DNA of 53,633 nt from Microvirga arabica (lineage in GTDB: Bacteria; Pseudomonadota; Alphaproteobacteria; Rhizobiales; Beijerinckiaceae), in NCBI RefSeq assembly GCF_016811235.1, contig NZ_JAFBID010000036.1, positions 1 through 53,633 of the forward strand, given 5' to 3'. Position 1 is the first letter of the stretch; each line of letters opens with the position of its first letter. Positions 18,560-28,086 of the stretch are shown here, in pieces. The position numbers and the translations under genes are program-made. The notes below the pieces were generated by a model. It had not been told where the DNA came from and did not search any database. It saw nothing but the letters and a program-made list of their open reading frames with translations.

Positions 18560-18630
18560 ACTCTATAAAACCTTGAACTCTGCGACCGGATGCGGCTTGC
18601 CGTGTCCGGCTGCGGCTCCTAATGTCCGGC
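18548..18630. repeat. Two consecutive tandem duplications between the GNAT gene and thrC
   Basis: ATAAAACCTTGAACTCT occurs twice, perfectly and head to tail (18548-18564 and 18565-18581), across the GNAT stop codon. Ten bases on, a 20-base unit (TGCGGCT-N5-TGTCCGGC) is also repeated in tandem (18591-18610, 18611-18630) with five differing bases in the centre. Replication slippage is the likely origin. Confidence 0.75.
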
Positions 18631-18650
18631 CGAATTCCAGGAGATCGACA

Positions 18651-20066
18651 TTGCTCCATGTCTCGACCCGGGGGGAAGCCCCGGCGCTCAGTTTCACTGA
18701 CGCCCTGCTGACCGGCCTCGCCCGGGACGGCGGCCTCTACCTGCCGCAAAGCTGGCCGACCCTGACCACGGATACGATCAGCGGCTTCGCCGGCAAGCCC
18801 TATGCCGAGGTGGCGAAGGCCGTGCTCGGGCCGCTCGTCGACGGCGACATTCCGGACGCGGCGCTGTCGCGCATGATCGACGAGTCCTACGCCTCGTTCC
18901 GTCACGCCGCCGTTTGCCCGCTGACGCAGCTTGGCGACAACCTGTTCGTGCTCGAGCTTTTTCACGGCCCCACGCTCGCCTTCAAGGACGTGGCGATGCA
19001 ACTGCTCGGGCGGCTCATGGACCATGTGCTCAAAGCGCGCGGGGCTCGCGCGACCATCGTGGGCGCGACCTCTGGCGATACGGGCAGCGCGGCTGTCGAG
19101 GCCTTCAAGGGCCTGGACCAGGTCGACATCTTCATCCTCTACCCGCATGGCCGCGTATCGGACGTGCAGCGCCGGCAGATGACGACGGTGGCCTCGCCCA
19201 ACGTCCATGCGCTCGCGGTCGAGGGCACCTTCGACGATTGCCAGAATATGGTGAAGGGCATGTTCAACCATGCCCGCTTCCGCGACGAGCTGCAGCTCTC
19301 AGGTGTGAACTCCATCAACTGGGCCCGCGTGGCGGCTCAAGCCGTGTACTACTTCACCGCCGCCGTTGCGCTCGGGTCCCCTCACCGCCCCGTCTCCTTC
19401 TCCGTGCCCACGGGCAATTTCGGCGACATTCTCGCCGGCTGGGTGGCCAAGCGCATGGGCCTGCCCATCGAGCGGCTGATGATCGGCACCAATGCCAACG
19501 ATATCCTGGCCCGTACGCTGGGCTCGGGTGCTTACGAGATCAAGGGCGTGCATCCCACGACCTCGCCCTCCATGGACATCCAGATCTCGTCCAATTTCGA
19601 GCGCCTGCTGTTCGAGGCCTACGGCCGCGATGGCGAGGCGGTCCGCCGCATGATGGCGAGCCTCCACCAGTCCCGCGCCTTCCTCATCGACGCGGAGCCG
19701 CTCGCCCGCATCCGCGAAGAATTCTCAGCGGAAGCCGTGAACGAAGACAACGTCATCGCGGAGATGGCCGAGACCTATCGCAGCACAGGCTACGTGCTCG
19801 ATCCGCACAGCGCCGTCGGCACCCGCGCCGGCCGCGCCCTGCTGAAGCAGGATCCCGAAACGCCCGTGGTCGCCCTCTCCACTGCCCATCCGGCAAAGTT
19901 CCCGCATGCGGTCGAGCGCGCGACGGGCGTTCGCCCTGCACTTCCGCCGCACATGGCGGATCTGATGGAGCGCCGGGAGAGCTTCACCGTTCTTCCCAAC
20001 GACCAGGCTGCGGTCGAGCGCTTCATCCGCGAGCGCGCGCGGGCGGTCAAAGGCGCTGCCGCATGA
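18651..20066 (+). CDS. thrC: Threonine synthase
   Basis: The 471-residue PLP enzyme converts O-phosphohomoserine to threonine in the cytosol. The PLP lysine is in HGPTLAFKDVAMQLLGR, and the phosphate-binding loop is PTGNFGDILAG. GATSGDTGSAAVEA is the usual glycine-rich stretch. The TTG at 18651 is chosen: AGGAG lies 7 bases upstream, and MLHVSTRGEAP is the normal family N-terminus. The matching homoserine kinase gene (thrB) lies about 7 kb away on the other strand. Its stop overlaps the next gene. Confidence 0.95.
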   Translation: MLHVSTRGEAPALSFTDALLTGLARDGGLYLPQSWPTLTTDTISGFAGKPYAEVAKAVLGPLVDGDIPDAALSRMIDESYASFRHAAVCPLTQLGDNLFVLELFHGPTLAFKDVAMQLLGRLMDHVLKARGARATIVGATSGDTGSAAVEAFKGLDQVDIFILYPHGRVSDVQRRQMTTVASPNVHALAVEGTFDDCQNMVKGMFNHARFRDELQLSGVNSINWARVAAQAVYYFTAAVALGSPHRPVSFSVPTGNFGDILAGWVAKRMGLPIERLMIGTNANDILARTLGSGAYEIKGVHPTTSPSMDIQISSNFERLLFEAYGRDGEAVRRMMASLHQSRAFLIDAEPLARIREEFSAEAVNEDNVIAEMAETYRSTGYVLDPHSAVGTRAGRALLKQDPETPVVALSTAHPAKFPHAVERATGVRPALPPHMADLMERRESFTVLPNDQAAVERFIRERARAVKGAAA

Positions 20067-21346
20067 ACCAGCACTTCGTCCGCGAGAAGCGGATCGACAT
20101 CACCACCCTACCCAACGGCCTGATGGTCGCCACCGAACGGATGCCCGAGATCGCTACCGCGACGCTGGGCGTATGGGTCGGCACCGGCTCGCGCCACGAA
20201 GAGTCGCATGAGCACGGCCTTTCGCATCTCATCGAGCACATGGCGTTTAAGGGCACGGCGCGGCGCTCCGCCCGCCAGATTGCCGAGGACATCGAGAATG
20301 TGGGCGGCGACATCAACGCGGCCACCAGCGTCGAATACACGAGCTACACGGCGCGCGTTCTCGGCGAGAACGTAGACGTCGCCCTCGACGTGCTCGGCGA
20401 CATCCTCATCCACTCGGCCTTCGATGCAGGCGAACTCGCCCGCGAGAAGGGCGTGATCCTGCAGGAATACGCCGCCGTCGAGGACACGCCCGACGATCTG
20501 ATCTACGACGCCTTCATGGAAACCGCCTTTGCGGGCCAGGCCGTCGGCCGTCCGATCCTCGGCACGCCGGAGACCATCAAGAGCTTCGACGAGGCGACGA
20601 TCCGCGCCTTCCTGGCGCGGGAATACACCCCCGGCAAGATGGTGCTGGCCGCAGCCGGCGACGTGGAGCATGCGCAGATCGTCGATCTGGCCGAGCGCCT
20701 GTTCGGCGCCATGCCGGCCGTCGAGGCGCGTCAACCCGAGTCCGGGCATTATACGGGCGGCGAGCGGCGGATTTCCCGCAAGCTCGAACAGGCGAACCTC
20801 GTGCTCGGCCTGCCGGGGCTCTCGTTCAAGGATCCGAACTACTACGCCGCCCACCTCTTCGCCCATATGCTCGGCGGGGGCCTGACCTCGCGGCTCTGGC
20901 ACGAGGTGCGCGAGACCCGCGGCCTCGCCTATTCCATCGATTCCTTCCACTGGCCTTTCTCCGATTGTGGCCTCTTCGGCATCGGCGCCGGAACGGCGGG
21001 ATCGGACGTGCGCGAGCTGATGGACGTGACGCTGGCCTGCATGGTCCAGGCCACCCAGGACATCAGCGAGATCGAGCTGATCCGCGCCAAGGCGCAGATG
21101 AAGGTGGCCCTGCTCACGGCCCTGGAGACACCCGGCGGCCGCATCGAGCGCGTGGCCCGCCAGCTCCTGTCCTGGGGTCGGGTGGTCGGCAGCGACGAGA
21201 TCGTCCGCAAGGTCGATGCCCTCGAGGTGGAGCATGTGCGCGAGGCGGGCCGCTCGCTCCTCCAGGGTGCACCCACCCTGGCGGCGATTGGACCCATCAA
21301 GGCGCTGCCGTCGCTGGAGAGCATTGCCCAGGGGCTGCGCGGCTGA
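20063..21346 (+). CDS. M16-family zinc peptidase (mitochondrial processing peptidase-like)
   Basis: The 427-residue pitrilysin-family protease has the inverted zinc motif HLIEH in HGLSHLIEHMAFKGT (about residues 55-70), and the downstream glutamate ligand is in GVILQEYAAVEDTPDD. A second M16 domain follows, with the GGGLTSRLWHEVRETRGLAYSI loop split over helix and strand. Alphaproteobacterial members are the closest bacterial relatives of the mitochondrial beta-MPP subunit. No signal peptide is visible, so it is probably cytosolic. Its ATG overlaps the thrC stop (ATGA). Confidence 0.92.
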   Translation: MNQHFVREKRIDITTLPNGLMVATERMPEIATATLGVWVGTGSRHEESHEHGLSHLIEHMAFKGTARRSARQIAEDIENVGGDINAATSVEYTSYTARVLGENVDVALDVLGDILIHSAFDAGELAREKGVILQEYAAVEDTPDDLIYDAFMETAFAGQAVGRPILGTPETIKSFDEATIRAFLAREYTPGKMVLAAAGDVEHAQIVDLAERLFGAMPAVEARQPESGHYTGGERRISRKLEQANLVLGLPGLSFKDPNYYAAHLFAHMLGGGLTSRLWHEVRETRGLAYSIDSFHWPFSDCGLFGIGAGTAGSDVRELMDVTLACMVQATQDISEIELIRAKAQMKVALLTALETPGGRIERVARQLLSWGRVVGSDEIVRKVDALEVEHVREAGRSLLQGAPTLAAIGPIKALPSLESIAQGLRG

Positions 21347-21545
21347 ATTTTCGGCCGCACCTGCCCCATGGGCACATCCGATTCTCCTCAATCCCGCCGC
21401 AAACGCCCCTCATGGCGCGTGATAACGATAACAACTGAGTCCTGCGGACAAGTGACGGCCTATTCAGGCTTCGCCTTGCCCTCAAGCCTCCTGACCGATA
21501 CCAATCCTGTTCCACTATTTTAGTATCGGACGAAAGACCGAAGCA

Positions 21546-24425
21546 TTGCGGATCGTATCTTTCGCCATAGCCCTTCTGTTGGCGACATTCCTGGGGCTCG
21601 CCTGGCCGGCATCCGGCTGGGCGGTCGAGTCTGTGCGCGTCGACCCCAAGATGAAGGCCATCGACCTCACCCCGGCCATTGAGCGCTACAACTCGGACGG
21701 GGACGAGATCCGCATTTCCACGGCGCCCGGGCGCGACGGCATCGTCCGCCGCATCGCCGTGAAGGCGCGCGAGTCCGGCACCCGGCCGGACTGGATGGTC
21801 TTCGCGCTCACCAACGATACCGACGAGCAGATCGAGCGCCTCCTGGTCGCTCCGCATTTCCGCCTTACCGGCTCCGGAGTCATCTGGCCGGATCTAGGCG
21901 CCACCCGCATCGCGGCGATCACCGCGAGCCAGGGCATCCGGCCCGAGCGTGACGACGGCGAGGACGCCGACCTCTTCCTCATCACCCTCGACCCCGGCAC
22001 CACCGTCACCTTCGTGGCGGAGCTGCGTTCGAAAAACCTGCCCCAGGTCCATCTGTGGGATGCGGATGCCTACAAGGACCGGGTCAACGGCCTGACCCTC
22101 TACAAGGGCATCATTATCGGCATCGCGGGCCTGCTTGCCCTGTTCCTCACCATCGTGTTCGTGGTGAAGGGCGCCCTGATCTTCCCGGCCGCCGCGGCGC
22201 TGGCCTGGGCGGTGCTCGCCTATGCCTGCATCGATTTCGGCTTCTTCCAGCGCGTCTTCCCGATTACGGAAGCCACTGAGCAGATCTACCGCGCCGGCGC
22301 CGAGGCAGTCCTCTCGGCAACGCTCCTCGTCTTCCTCTTCGCCTATCTCAACCTCAATCGCTGGCACGTGCGCTACAGCCATGTCACGGCCTTCTGGCTC
22401 CTGTTCCTCGGGGGAATGGTGGCGCTCGCCATCGTCGATCCGCCGGTCGCCTCGGGCGTGGCTCGCATGTCGATTGCCGCGGTGGCGGGCATCGGCTTCG
22501 TCCTCGTGATCCATCTGGCAACCCACGGCTACGACCGCGCCGTGATGCTCGTTCCCACTTGGCTGCTCCTGGTGGCTTGGGTGACGGCGGCGAGCTTCAC
22601 CGTCGTCGGACAGCTCTCCTCCGATCTCGTTCCTCCGGCCCTCGTCGGTGGCCTTGTGCTCGTGGTCATGCTCATCGGCTTCACGGTCATGCAGCATGCC
22701 TTCGCGGGCGGCGGATTCGCCCGCGGCTTCGTCAACGACACAGAGCGCCGGGCGCTGGCCCTCACGGGAGCCGGCGACATCGTGTTCGACTGGGATGTGG
22801 TCTCCGACAACATCTTCGTGAGCCCCGAGGTCGAGCATCAGCTCGGGCTCAAGCGCGGCTCGCTGGAAGGTCCCGCCTCCGCCTGGCTCGACCTGATCCA
22901 TCCCTTCGACAAGGACCGCTACCGGCTCGCCCTCGATGCCGTGATCGAGCAGCGCCGCGGCCGCCTGACCCAGGATTTCCGCCTGCGCTCGTCAACCGGC
23001 GCGCATAACTGGTTCCGCCTCCGGGCCCGCCCGGTGATCGGCTCGGACGGCGAGGTGCTGCGCATCGTCGGCACGCTCGCGGACGTCATGGACAGCAAGA
23101 CCGCGGAGGAGCGCCTGCTCCACGACGCCGTGCACGACAATCTGACCAGCCTGCCGAACCGGCAGCTCTTCTATGACCGCTTGGAAGCGGCTCTCACCTT
23201 CGCCAGCCAGGACGATAACTTACGCCCCACTGTCGTCGTTATCGACATCGACAAGCTGAAGGACGCCAATGCCACCGCCGGTTATGCCGCCGGCGACTCG
23301 ATCCTCCTGACCCTGTCCCGACGGCTGAGCCGCCTGCTGAAGCCCCAGGACACCCTGGCGCGCATCTCAGGCGACGAGTTCGCGATCATCCTGTTGTCCG
23401 AGCGGGAAACCGACCGCATCATCTCGTTTGCCGACATGGTCCGGCGCGTGGTGACGACACCGTTCACCTATTCCGAGCGCGAGTTCTTCCTCACGGCCTC
23501 CATCGGCATTGCGCTCCACGATCCGCAGATTGCCGCGCGGCGCGAGGAGGTGCTGCGCAACGCCGAGATCGCCATGGCCCATGCGCGGCGCAACGGCGGC
23601 GACCGGATCGAGGTGTTTCGACCTACCATGCGCTCCGACCGCAGCGATCATTTCACCATGGAAACAGACCTTCGCCACGCCCTCGACCGGGGCGAGATGA
23701 AGGTGCTGTTCAAGCCGATCGTGCGCCTCGAAGACCGAACCATCGCGGGCTTCGAGTCGATGCTGCGCTGGGATCATCCGCGCCTCGGACGCGTCGGCCC
23801 GGAAGACTTCATGTCGATTGCCGAGGAGACGGGGCTCATCGTCAAGCTGAGCGTATTCCTGCTGGAGCAGACCGGCCGCGAACTCGCCGCCTGGCAGAAC
23901 GCCCTTGAGGTCGAGCCGCCGATCTTCGCCAGCGTGAACATGTCGAGCCATCATCTACTGCGTCACGACCTGCTGCAGGACGTGAAGACGGTGATCGCCC
24001 GCTCCGGCGTCATTCCCGGCACGCTCAAGATCGAGATGACCGAGAGCCTCGTGATGGAGAACCCGGAATACTCGGCCCAGATGCTCTCGCGCCTGCGCGA
24101 TCTCGGCGCTGGCCTGTCGCTCGACGATTTCGGTACGGGCTATTCCGCCCTCGCCTACCTGCAGCGTTTCCCGTTCGACACGATCAAGGTGGACGAATCC
24201 TTCGTGCGCCAGATGGCGGGCGGCAGGCCTGTGATCCTGCGCTCCATCGTCAAGATGGCGCATGAGCTCGGCATGGAGATCGTGGCGGAAGGCGCGGAAA
24301 GCGAATCCGAGGCCATCGAGCTCTACCAGCTCGGCTGCGAATATGCGCAGGGACCTGTGTTCGGCGAGCCGATGTCGACATTGCAGGCGCGCCAGCTGGT
24401 AGGGGCTGCTCCCGCTGCGGCCTGA
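21546..24425 (+). CDS. Membrane PAS-GGDEF-EAL protein with degenerate GGDEF
   Basis: The 959-residue c-di-GMP signalling protein has a signal peptide (1-27), a periplasmic domain (28-185), about seven membrane helices (188-385) and a PAS domain (405-515). GGDEF (about 520-690) and EAL (about 705-945) follow. The GGDEF site is SGDEF at 608-612, and the substrate loop reads LKDANATAGYAAGD, losing the usual Asp and His, so cyclase activity is doubtful. The EAL signature is ESM at 737-739, but the catalytic pattern NMS, EMTES, SLDDFGTGYSAL, IKVDES and VAEGAES is kept, so phosphodiesterase activity is plausible. TTG start at 21546 is the only fitting one. Confidence 0.88.
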   Translation: MRIVSFAIALLLATFLGLAWPASGWAVESVRVDPKMKAIDLTPAIERYNSDGDEIRISTAPGRDGIVRRIAVKARESGTRPDWMVFALTNDTDEQIERLLVAPHFRLTGSGVIWPDLGATRIAAITASQGIRPERDDGEDADLFLITLDPGTTVTFVAELRSKNLPQVHLWDADAYKDRVNGLTLYKGIIIGIAGLLALFLTIVFVVKGALIFPAAAALAWAVLAYACIDFGFFQRVFPITEATEQIYRAGAEAVLSATLLVFLFAYLNLNRWHVRYSHVTAFWLLFLGGMVALAIVDPPVASGVARMSIAAVAGIGFVLVIHLATHGYDRAVMLVPTWLLLVAWVTAASFTVVGQLSSDLVPPALVGGLVLVVMLIGFTVMQHAFAGGGFARGFVNDTERRALALTGAGDIVFDWDVVSDNIFVSPEVEHQLGLKRGSLEGPASAWLDLIHPFDKDRYRLALDAVIEQRRGRLTQDFRLRSSTGAHNWFRLRARPVIGSDGEVLRIVGTLADVMDSKTAEERLLHDAVHDNLTSLPNRQLFYDRLEAALTFASQDDNLRPTVVVIDIDKLKDANATAGYAAGDSILLTLSRRLSRLLKPQDTLARISGDEFAIILLSERETDRIISFADMVRRVVTTPFTYSEREFFLTASIGIALHDPQIAARREEVLRNAEIAMAHARRNGGDRIEVFRPTMRSDRSDHFTMETDLRHALDRGEMKVLFKPIVRLEDRTIAGFESMLRWDHPRLGRVGPEDFMSIAEETGLIVKLSVFLLEQTGRELAAWQNALEVEPPIFASVNMSSHHLLRHDLLQDVKTVIARSGVIPGTLKIEMTESLVMENPEYSAQMLSRLRDLGAGLSLDDFGTGYSALAYLQRFPFDTIKVDESFVRQMAGGRPVILRSIVKMAHELGMEIVAEGAESESEAIELYQLGCEYAQGPVFGEPMSTLQARQLVGAAPAAA

Positions 24426-24433
24426 ACAATCCG

Positions 24434-24453
24434 CCACGCCTGATCAGGCGTGG
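24434..24453. terminator. Palindromic terminator between convergent genes
   Basis: CCACGCCTGATCAGGCGTGG is a 20-base perfect palindrome. It lies just after the GGDEF-EAL gene and runs into the last codons of the convergent yqgE-like gene. A hairpin with a minimal loop would form on either transcript. Confidence 0.5.
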
Positions 24454-25055
24454 CCGGCCTCCATGGACAGCATGGCGGGCTCAATGCCGATCCGGCGCAG
24501 GGCCATCTCGTAGCGCACATCCGCCGCCGTATTGAAGACGATTTCCGCATCGGCCGGCGTGTTGAGCCAGCCATTGGCCTGCATCTCCATCTCCAGCTGG
24601 CCCGCGCCCCAACCGGCATAACCCAGCGCCAGCACGGCATTCTCAGGCCCGCGGCCGGCCGCGATGGCGCGCAGGATGTCGATGGTGGCCGTCAGGCAGA
24701 TGCCGTCGTCGATGGGCAGGGTCGACTGGGCAAGATGAAAGTCGGGCGAATGAAGAACGAAGCCGCGGCTCGTCTCCACCGGTCCGCCCATCAGAACCTG
24801 CATGTTGCCCACCTTCTGCGGCAGGCGGATGCGCTCCAGCTCGGGAACGATCTCCAGCTGAACCAGAAGATCCGGCATGGTCACGTTGGCGGCAGGCCGG
24901 TTGAGGATGATACCCATGGCCCCTTCCGACGAATGGGCGCAGATGAAGATGACGGCCCGGGCGAACCGTTCGTCCATCATCCCCGGCATCGCCACGAGGA
25001 GCTGACCGTCGAGGTAGGTTGATTCAGTGCCGTACGGTGAAAGGTGAGAGCCCAT
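24444..25055 (-). CDS. YqgE/AlgH family protein (UPF0301)
   Basis: The 203-residue protein contains the DUF179 signature: [39 protein letters not shown] and the central [14 protein letters not shown], with [21 protein letters not shown] near the C-terminus. The fold is known from structures but the function is not settled; AlgH has been linked to alginate regulation in pseudomonads. It is cytosolic, with no signal peptide. The gene is divergent from the DsbD-like gene, 106 bases apart. Confidence 0.9.
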   Translation of the reverse strand: MGSHLSPYGTESTYLDGQLLVAMPGMMDERFARAVIFICAHSSEGAMGIILNRPAANVTMPDLLVQLEIVPELERIRLPQKVGNMQVLMGGPVETSRGFVLHSPDFHLAQSTLPIDDGICLTATIDILRAIAAGRGPENAVLALGYAGWGAGQLEMEMQANGWLNTPADAEIVFNTAADVRYEMALRRIGIEPAMLSMEAGHA

Positions 25056-25161
25056 ATCCTACAATCTGCCTTGCCGGCCTTGCCCGCCCGATCACAGGAT
25101 CGTGGATGGCAGACCCGAGAATAAACGCATAAGTGAAGTGCCTCAGGGAGGCGTCAGTTCC

Positions 25162-25989
25162 ATGGCATCCATGTTCCGCGCCGCTTCGGTTGCGTTTTTT
25201 TGTGTATTGTCCTTTGCCGCAGCCGTCGCGCAGCCCGTCAAGCCTTCCGCCTCGACCCAAGGGTTCCATTCCCGTGCCCGCTTGATCGGTGGAGGACAGC
25301 AGGGGGAGCACTGGCTTGCCGGAGTCGAGATCACCCTCGATCCGGGCTTCAAGACCTACTGGCGCAATCCAGGCGATTCAGGCCTGCCACCACGGTTCGA
25401 CTGGTCGGGATCGGAGAACGTGGCCGGCGCCGAGATCCGGTGGCCAGCTCCCAAGCGGCATGTGGATGCGGCCGGGGTCGCCTATGTCTACGGAAAGCAA
25501 GCCGTGATCCCGATCCTCGTGAAGCCGAAGGATCCGGCAAAGTCCGTCAAGCTCGTTCTGGCGCTGGACTACGGAGTCTGCAACGACATTTGCATCCCGG
25601 CCAGCGCCAATCTCACCCTGGACCTCGGCGGCGCCGATTCCGAACGCAAAGCCATCGAGGCCGCCCTGGCCAAGGTTCCGCTGCCCCAGCCGCTGGGAGC
25701 CCAGGCCGATCTGTCGATTCTCTCCATCGCTCCCCAGGTCGGCGACAAGCCGGCCTTTGCGGTCACCGTCCGGGCGCCGGCGGGCACAAAGCCTGCCCTC
25801 TTCCCCGAGGGACCGGAGAACTGGTTCGTCTCCGCCTCCCATCCGGCCGACGGCGACCGCTTCACCGTCACGGTCGAGGAGAAGCCGAAGGACGCCTCAG
25901 GGTCCGTTCCCTTGCGCCTGACGCTGGTGGCCGGGGACAAGGCCATCGAGACGGAAGTCAGCCTCGACGGGAGCGGCCCGCCGCGCTAG
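25162..25989 (+). CDS. Secreted DsbD N-terminal-type (thiol-disulfide interchange) domain protein
   Basis: The 275-residue protein has a signal peptide (MASMFRAASVAFFCVLSFAA, cleavage near AVAQP). One periplasmic domain like the N-terminal domain of DsbD/ScsB follows. The motif LDYGVCNDICIPASANL holds the paired cysteines that exchange electrons in DsbD. The membrane and thioredoxin domains of DsbD are absent, so a partner must supply electrons (inference). FKTYWRNPGDSGLPPRFDW is typical of this family in alphaproteobacteria. ATG 25162 has GGAGG upstream. Confidence 0.82.
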   Translation: MASMFRAASVAFFCVLSFAAAVAQPVKPSASTQGFHSRARLIGGGQQGEHWLAGVEITLDPGFKTYWRNPGDSGLPPRFDWSGSENVAGAEIRWPAPKRHVDAAGVAYVYGKQAVIPILVKPKDPAKSVKLVLALDYGVCNDICIPASANLTLDLGGADSERKAIEAALAKVPLPQPLGAQADLSILSIAPQVGDKPAFAVTVRAPAGTKPALFPEGPENWFVSASHPADGDRFTVTVEEKPKDASGSVPLRLTLVAGDKAIETEVSLDGSGPPR

Positions 25990-26029
25990 GAATCATGCAT
26001 TCAACGGCATAGCTTTGGAGAACCTGCCC

Positions 26030-26512
26030 ATGCCCATTCAGGTCGGCGAACGCCTGCCCCAGGTCACCTTCCGCGTCATGACATCCGACGGCCCCGTGGC
26101 CAAGACCACGGATGACCTCTTCAAGGGCCGCAAGGTGGTTCTCGTCGCCGTTCCCGGCGCCTTCACGCCCACCTGCCACCGCAACCACCTGCCAGGCTAC
26201 GTGCAGAAGAAGGACGAGATCCTGGCCAAGGGCGTCGATGCCATTCTTGTGACCGCGGTCAACGACGTCTTCGTGCTCGAGGCCTGGGGCAAGGCCTCGG
26301 AGGCCGAAGGCATCGAGTTCCTGTCCGACGGCAATGCGGATTTCGCCAAGGCCATTGGCTTGTCCATGGACGGTGCAGGCTTCGGCCTCGGCACCCGCTC
26401 GCAGCGCTATTCCATGGTGGTCGAGGACGGGGTGGTGAAGGCGCTGAACGTGGAGGACGCCCCCTCCAAGGCGCAGCATTCCGGCGCTGAGAACCTGCTG
26501 AAGGATCTCTGA
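26030..26512 (+). CDS. Prx5-type peroxiredoxin with a single cysteine
   Basis: The 160-residue peroxiredoxin reduces hydroperoxides. The peroxidatic cysteine lies in PGAFTPTCHRNHLPGY (about residue 48). It is the only cysteine in the protein, so regeneration must come from an external thiol such as glutathione or glutaredoxin, as known for the Prx5/AhpE-like class. Cytosolic. The ATG at 26030 is preferred over an in-frame TTG at 26015. The DsbD-like gene upstream is 40 bases away, so the two may form a small redox unit. Confidence 0.92.
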   Translation: MPIQVGERLPQVTFRVMTSDGPVAKTTDDLFKGRKVVLVAVPGAFTPTCHRNHLPGYVQKKDEILAKGVDAILVTAVNDVFVLEAWGKASEAEGIEFLSDGNADFAKAIGLSMDGAGFGLGTRSQRYSMVVEDGVVKALNVEDAPSKAQHSGAENLLKDL

Positions 26513-26539
26513 TCGTTTCAGGACTGTTGGAAAACTACC

Positions 26540-26632
26540 CTCTCGGCATCACCGGCCTTGTGCCGGTGATCTCGATTGGAAAAGCGCAACGCTCCATAGC
26601 ATCGGGATGGCCGGGACAAGCCCGGCCATGAC
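26540..26632. repeat. REP-like palindromes between the peroxiredoxin gene and rnhA
   Basis: Two hairpins stand in the convergent gap. ATCACCGGCCTTGTGCCGGTGAT lies at about 26544-26566. The second, at 26606-26632, has arms GATGGCCGGG and CCCGGCCATGAC. The second unit closely matches, inverted, a unit at 29239-29264, so they belong to one dispersed family. They may also end both transcripts. Confidence 0.6.
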
Positions 26633-26653
26633 TTCGGGGTGTTGCGCGAAAGA

Positions 26654-27121
26654 TTAGACGCTGGCCCTCCGGCCGTTCTTCTTGAACGGCTGCATTGCGG
26701 CAACCGCCAGTTCGTCCACGCGGATATTGATCGGGTCGTCCGCGTGGCCCTTCACCCAATGCCAGGCGACGTCGTGGCGGGCGGCCGCCTCGTCGAGTTC
26801 CCGCCAGAGGTCCTCGTTCTTCACCGGCTTGTTGTCGGCGGTGCGCCAGCCGCGCCGCTTCCAGTTGTGCATCCACTGGGTGATGCCCTGCCGCACATAC
26901 TGGGAATCCGTGAACAGATCGACCGCGCAGGCGCGCTTGAGGGCATTCAGCCCCTCGATGGCGGCCTTGATTTCCATGCGGTTGTTGGTGGTGTGAGCCT
27001 CCCCGCCGGAGATCTCCTTCTCGCGTCCGTTGAAGAACAGGATCGCGCCCCAACCGCCGGGCCCGGGATTACCCGAGCAGGCACCGTCCGTATAGATCAT
27101 CACCCGTTCTGAGCCGCTCAT
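26654..27121 (-). CDS. rnhA: Ribonuclease HI
   Basis: The 155-residue enzyme cleaves the RNA strand of RNA-DNA hybrids. The catalytic carboxylates are in [16 protein letters not shown] (Asp), [13 protein letters not shown] (Glu), [12 protein letters not shown] (Asp) and the C-terminal INIRVDELA (Asp), with the conserved histidine in KGHADDP. The length matches bacterial RNase HI. Its ATG overlaps the thrB stop (ATGA), making it the third gene of the ispH-thrB-rnhA operon, an arrangement conserved in many Rhizobiales. Confidence 0.97.
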   Translation of the reverse strand: MSGSERVMIYTDGACSGNPGPGGWGAILFFNGREKEISGGEAHTTNNRMEIKAAIEGLNALKRACAVDLFTDSQYVRQGITQWMHNWKRRGWRTADNKPVKNEDLWRELDEAAARHDVAWHWVKGHADDPINIRVDELAVAAMQPFKKNGRRASV

Positions 27122-28083
27122 GCCTCAAGTCCATATTCGCGCGCGTGCCGCACATGCCGGTGGAAATTGAGCTTGCGGTCATATTCCAGCGGATCCTTGG
27201 GCTTCACCAGCGCGCCCGGCGGCACGTTGAGCCAGTCCACCAGCCGGGTCAGCATGAAGCGCATGGCCGAGCCGCGGCAGAGAACCGGCAGCGCCTCAAC
27301 CTCCTCCGCATTCAGACGCCGCACAGCCTGGTAGCCCGCCAGCATCGCCTGGCCCTTGGTGAGGTTGAACGAGCCGTCGATCTCGAAGCACCAGGCGTTG
27401 AGGCAGATGGCCACGTCATAGGCGAAGGCGTCCGTGCAGGCGAAATAGAAGTCGATCAGGCCCGACACCTCGGAGCCGATGAAGAACACGTTGTCGGTGA
27501 AGAGATCCGCATGGATGATGCCGGTGGGCAGGCCACGCGGCCAAGCCTCAGCCAGGCTCGCCAGCTCCCGCCGCGTCCGCTCGGCCAAGCCCTGGGAGAC
27601 CGTGTCGGCTTGGGCCTCGGCCTGCGCGAACAGCGGCGCCCAGGCCTCGAGCGTGAGGGCGTTGGGCCTGTGCCCGTCAAAATCCTGGCCTGCCAGGTGC
27701 AGCTTTGCCAAGGCGCCGCCAAGAGCCCCGCAATGCTGGGCCGTGGGGCGACGGACCGCGATGCCTTCGAGAAACGTGATGATCACGGCCGGCCGACCGG
27801 CAACCCGGCCCAAGGGCTCGCCCTTCCGGTTGTTGACGGGAAGCGGACAGTTCAGCCCCTTCTGCGCCAGATGCTGCATCAGCCCGAGGAAGAAGGGCAG
27901 ATCAGCCTCCCGCACCCGCTTCTCGTAGAGGGTCAGGATGTAGGAGCCCTGGGTGGTGTGGAGGAAGTAATTGGTGTTCTCCACGCCCTCGGCGATGCCC
28001 TTGTAGGAGAGCACCGTGCCAATGTCGTAGGTTTCGAGGAAAGCCGACAGCTCCTCGTCGCTGACTTCCGTATAGACCGCCAC
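27118..28083 (-). CDS. thrB: Homoserine kinase (aminoglycoside phosphotransferase-fold, ThrB type II)
   Basis: The 321-residue kinase phosphorylates homoserine for threonine synthesis. It has the APH-like fold rather than the GHMP fold: the catalytic loop is [14 protein letters not shown] and the metal-binding Asp is in [11 protein letters not shown]. The N-terminus [16 protein letters not shown] is typical of the alphaproteobacterial enzyme. The start is GTG at 28083, three bases after the ispH stop. It is functionally linked to thrC at 18651-20066. Confidence 0.94.
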   Translation of the reverse strand: MAVYTEVSDEELSAFLETYDIGTVLSYKGIAEGVENTNYFLHTTQGSYILTLYEKRVREADLPFFLGLMQHLAQKGLNCPLPVNNRKGEPLGRVAGRPAVIITFLEGIAVRRPTAQHCGALGGALAKLHLAGQDFDGHRPNALTLEAWAPLFAQAEAQADTVSQGLAERTRRELASLAEAWPRGLPTGIIHADLFTDNVFFIGSEVSGLIDFYFACTDAFAYDVAICLNAWCFEIDGSFNLTKGQAMLAGYQAVRRLNAEEVEALPVLCRGSAMRFMLTRLVDWLNVPPGALVKPKDPLEYDRKLNFHRHVRHAREYGLEA

Positions 28084-28086
28084 CTG

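Noticed and set aside
18914..20062. Long upstream extension in frame with the M16 peptidase
   Set aside because: It lies entirely inside thrC in another frame and is Arg/Pro-rich; the peptidase starts at the ATG overlapping the thrC stop.
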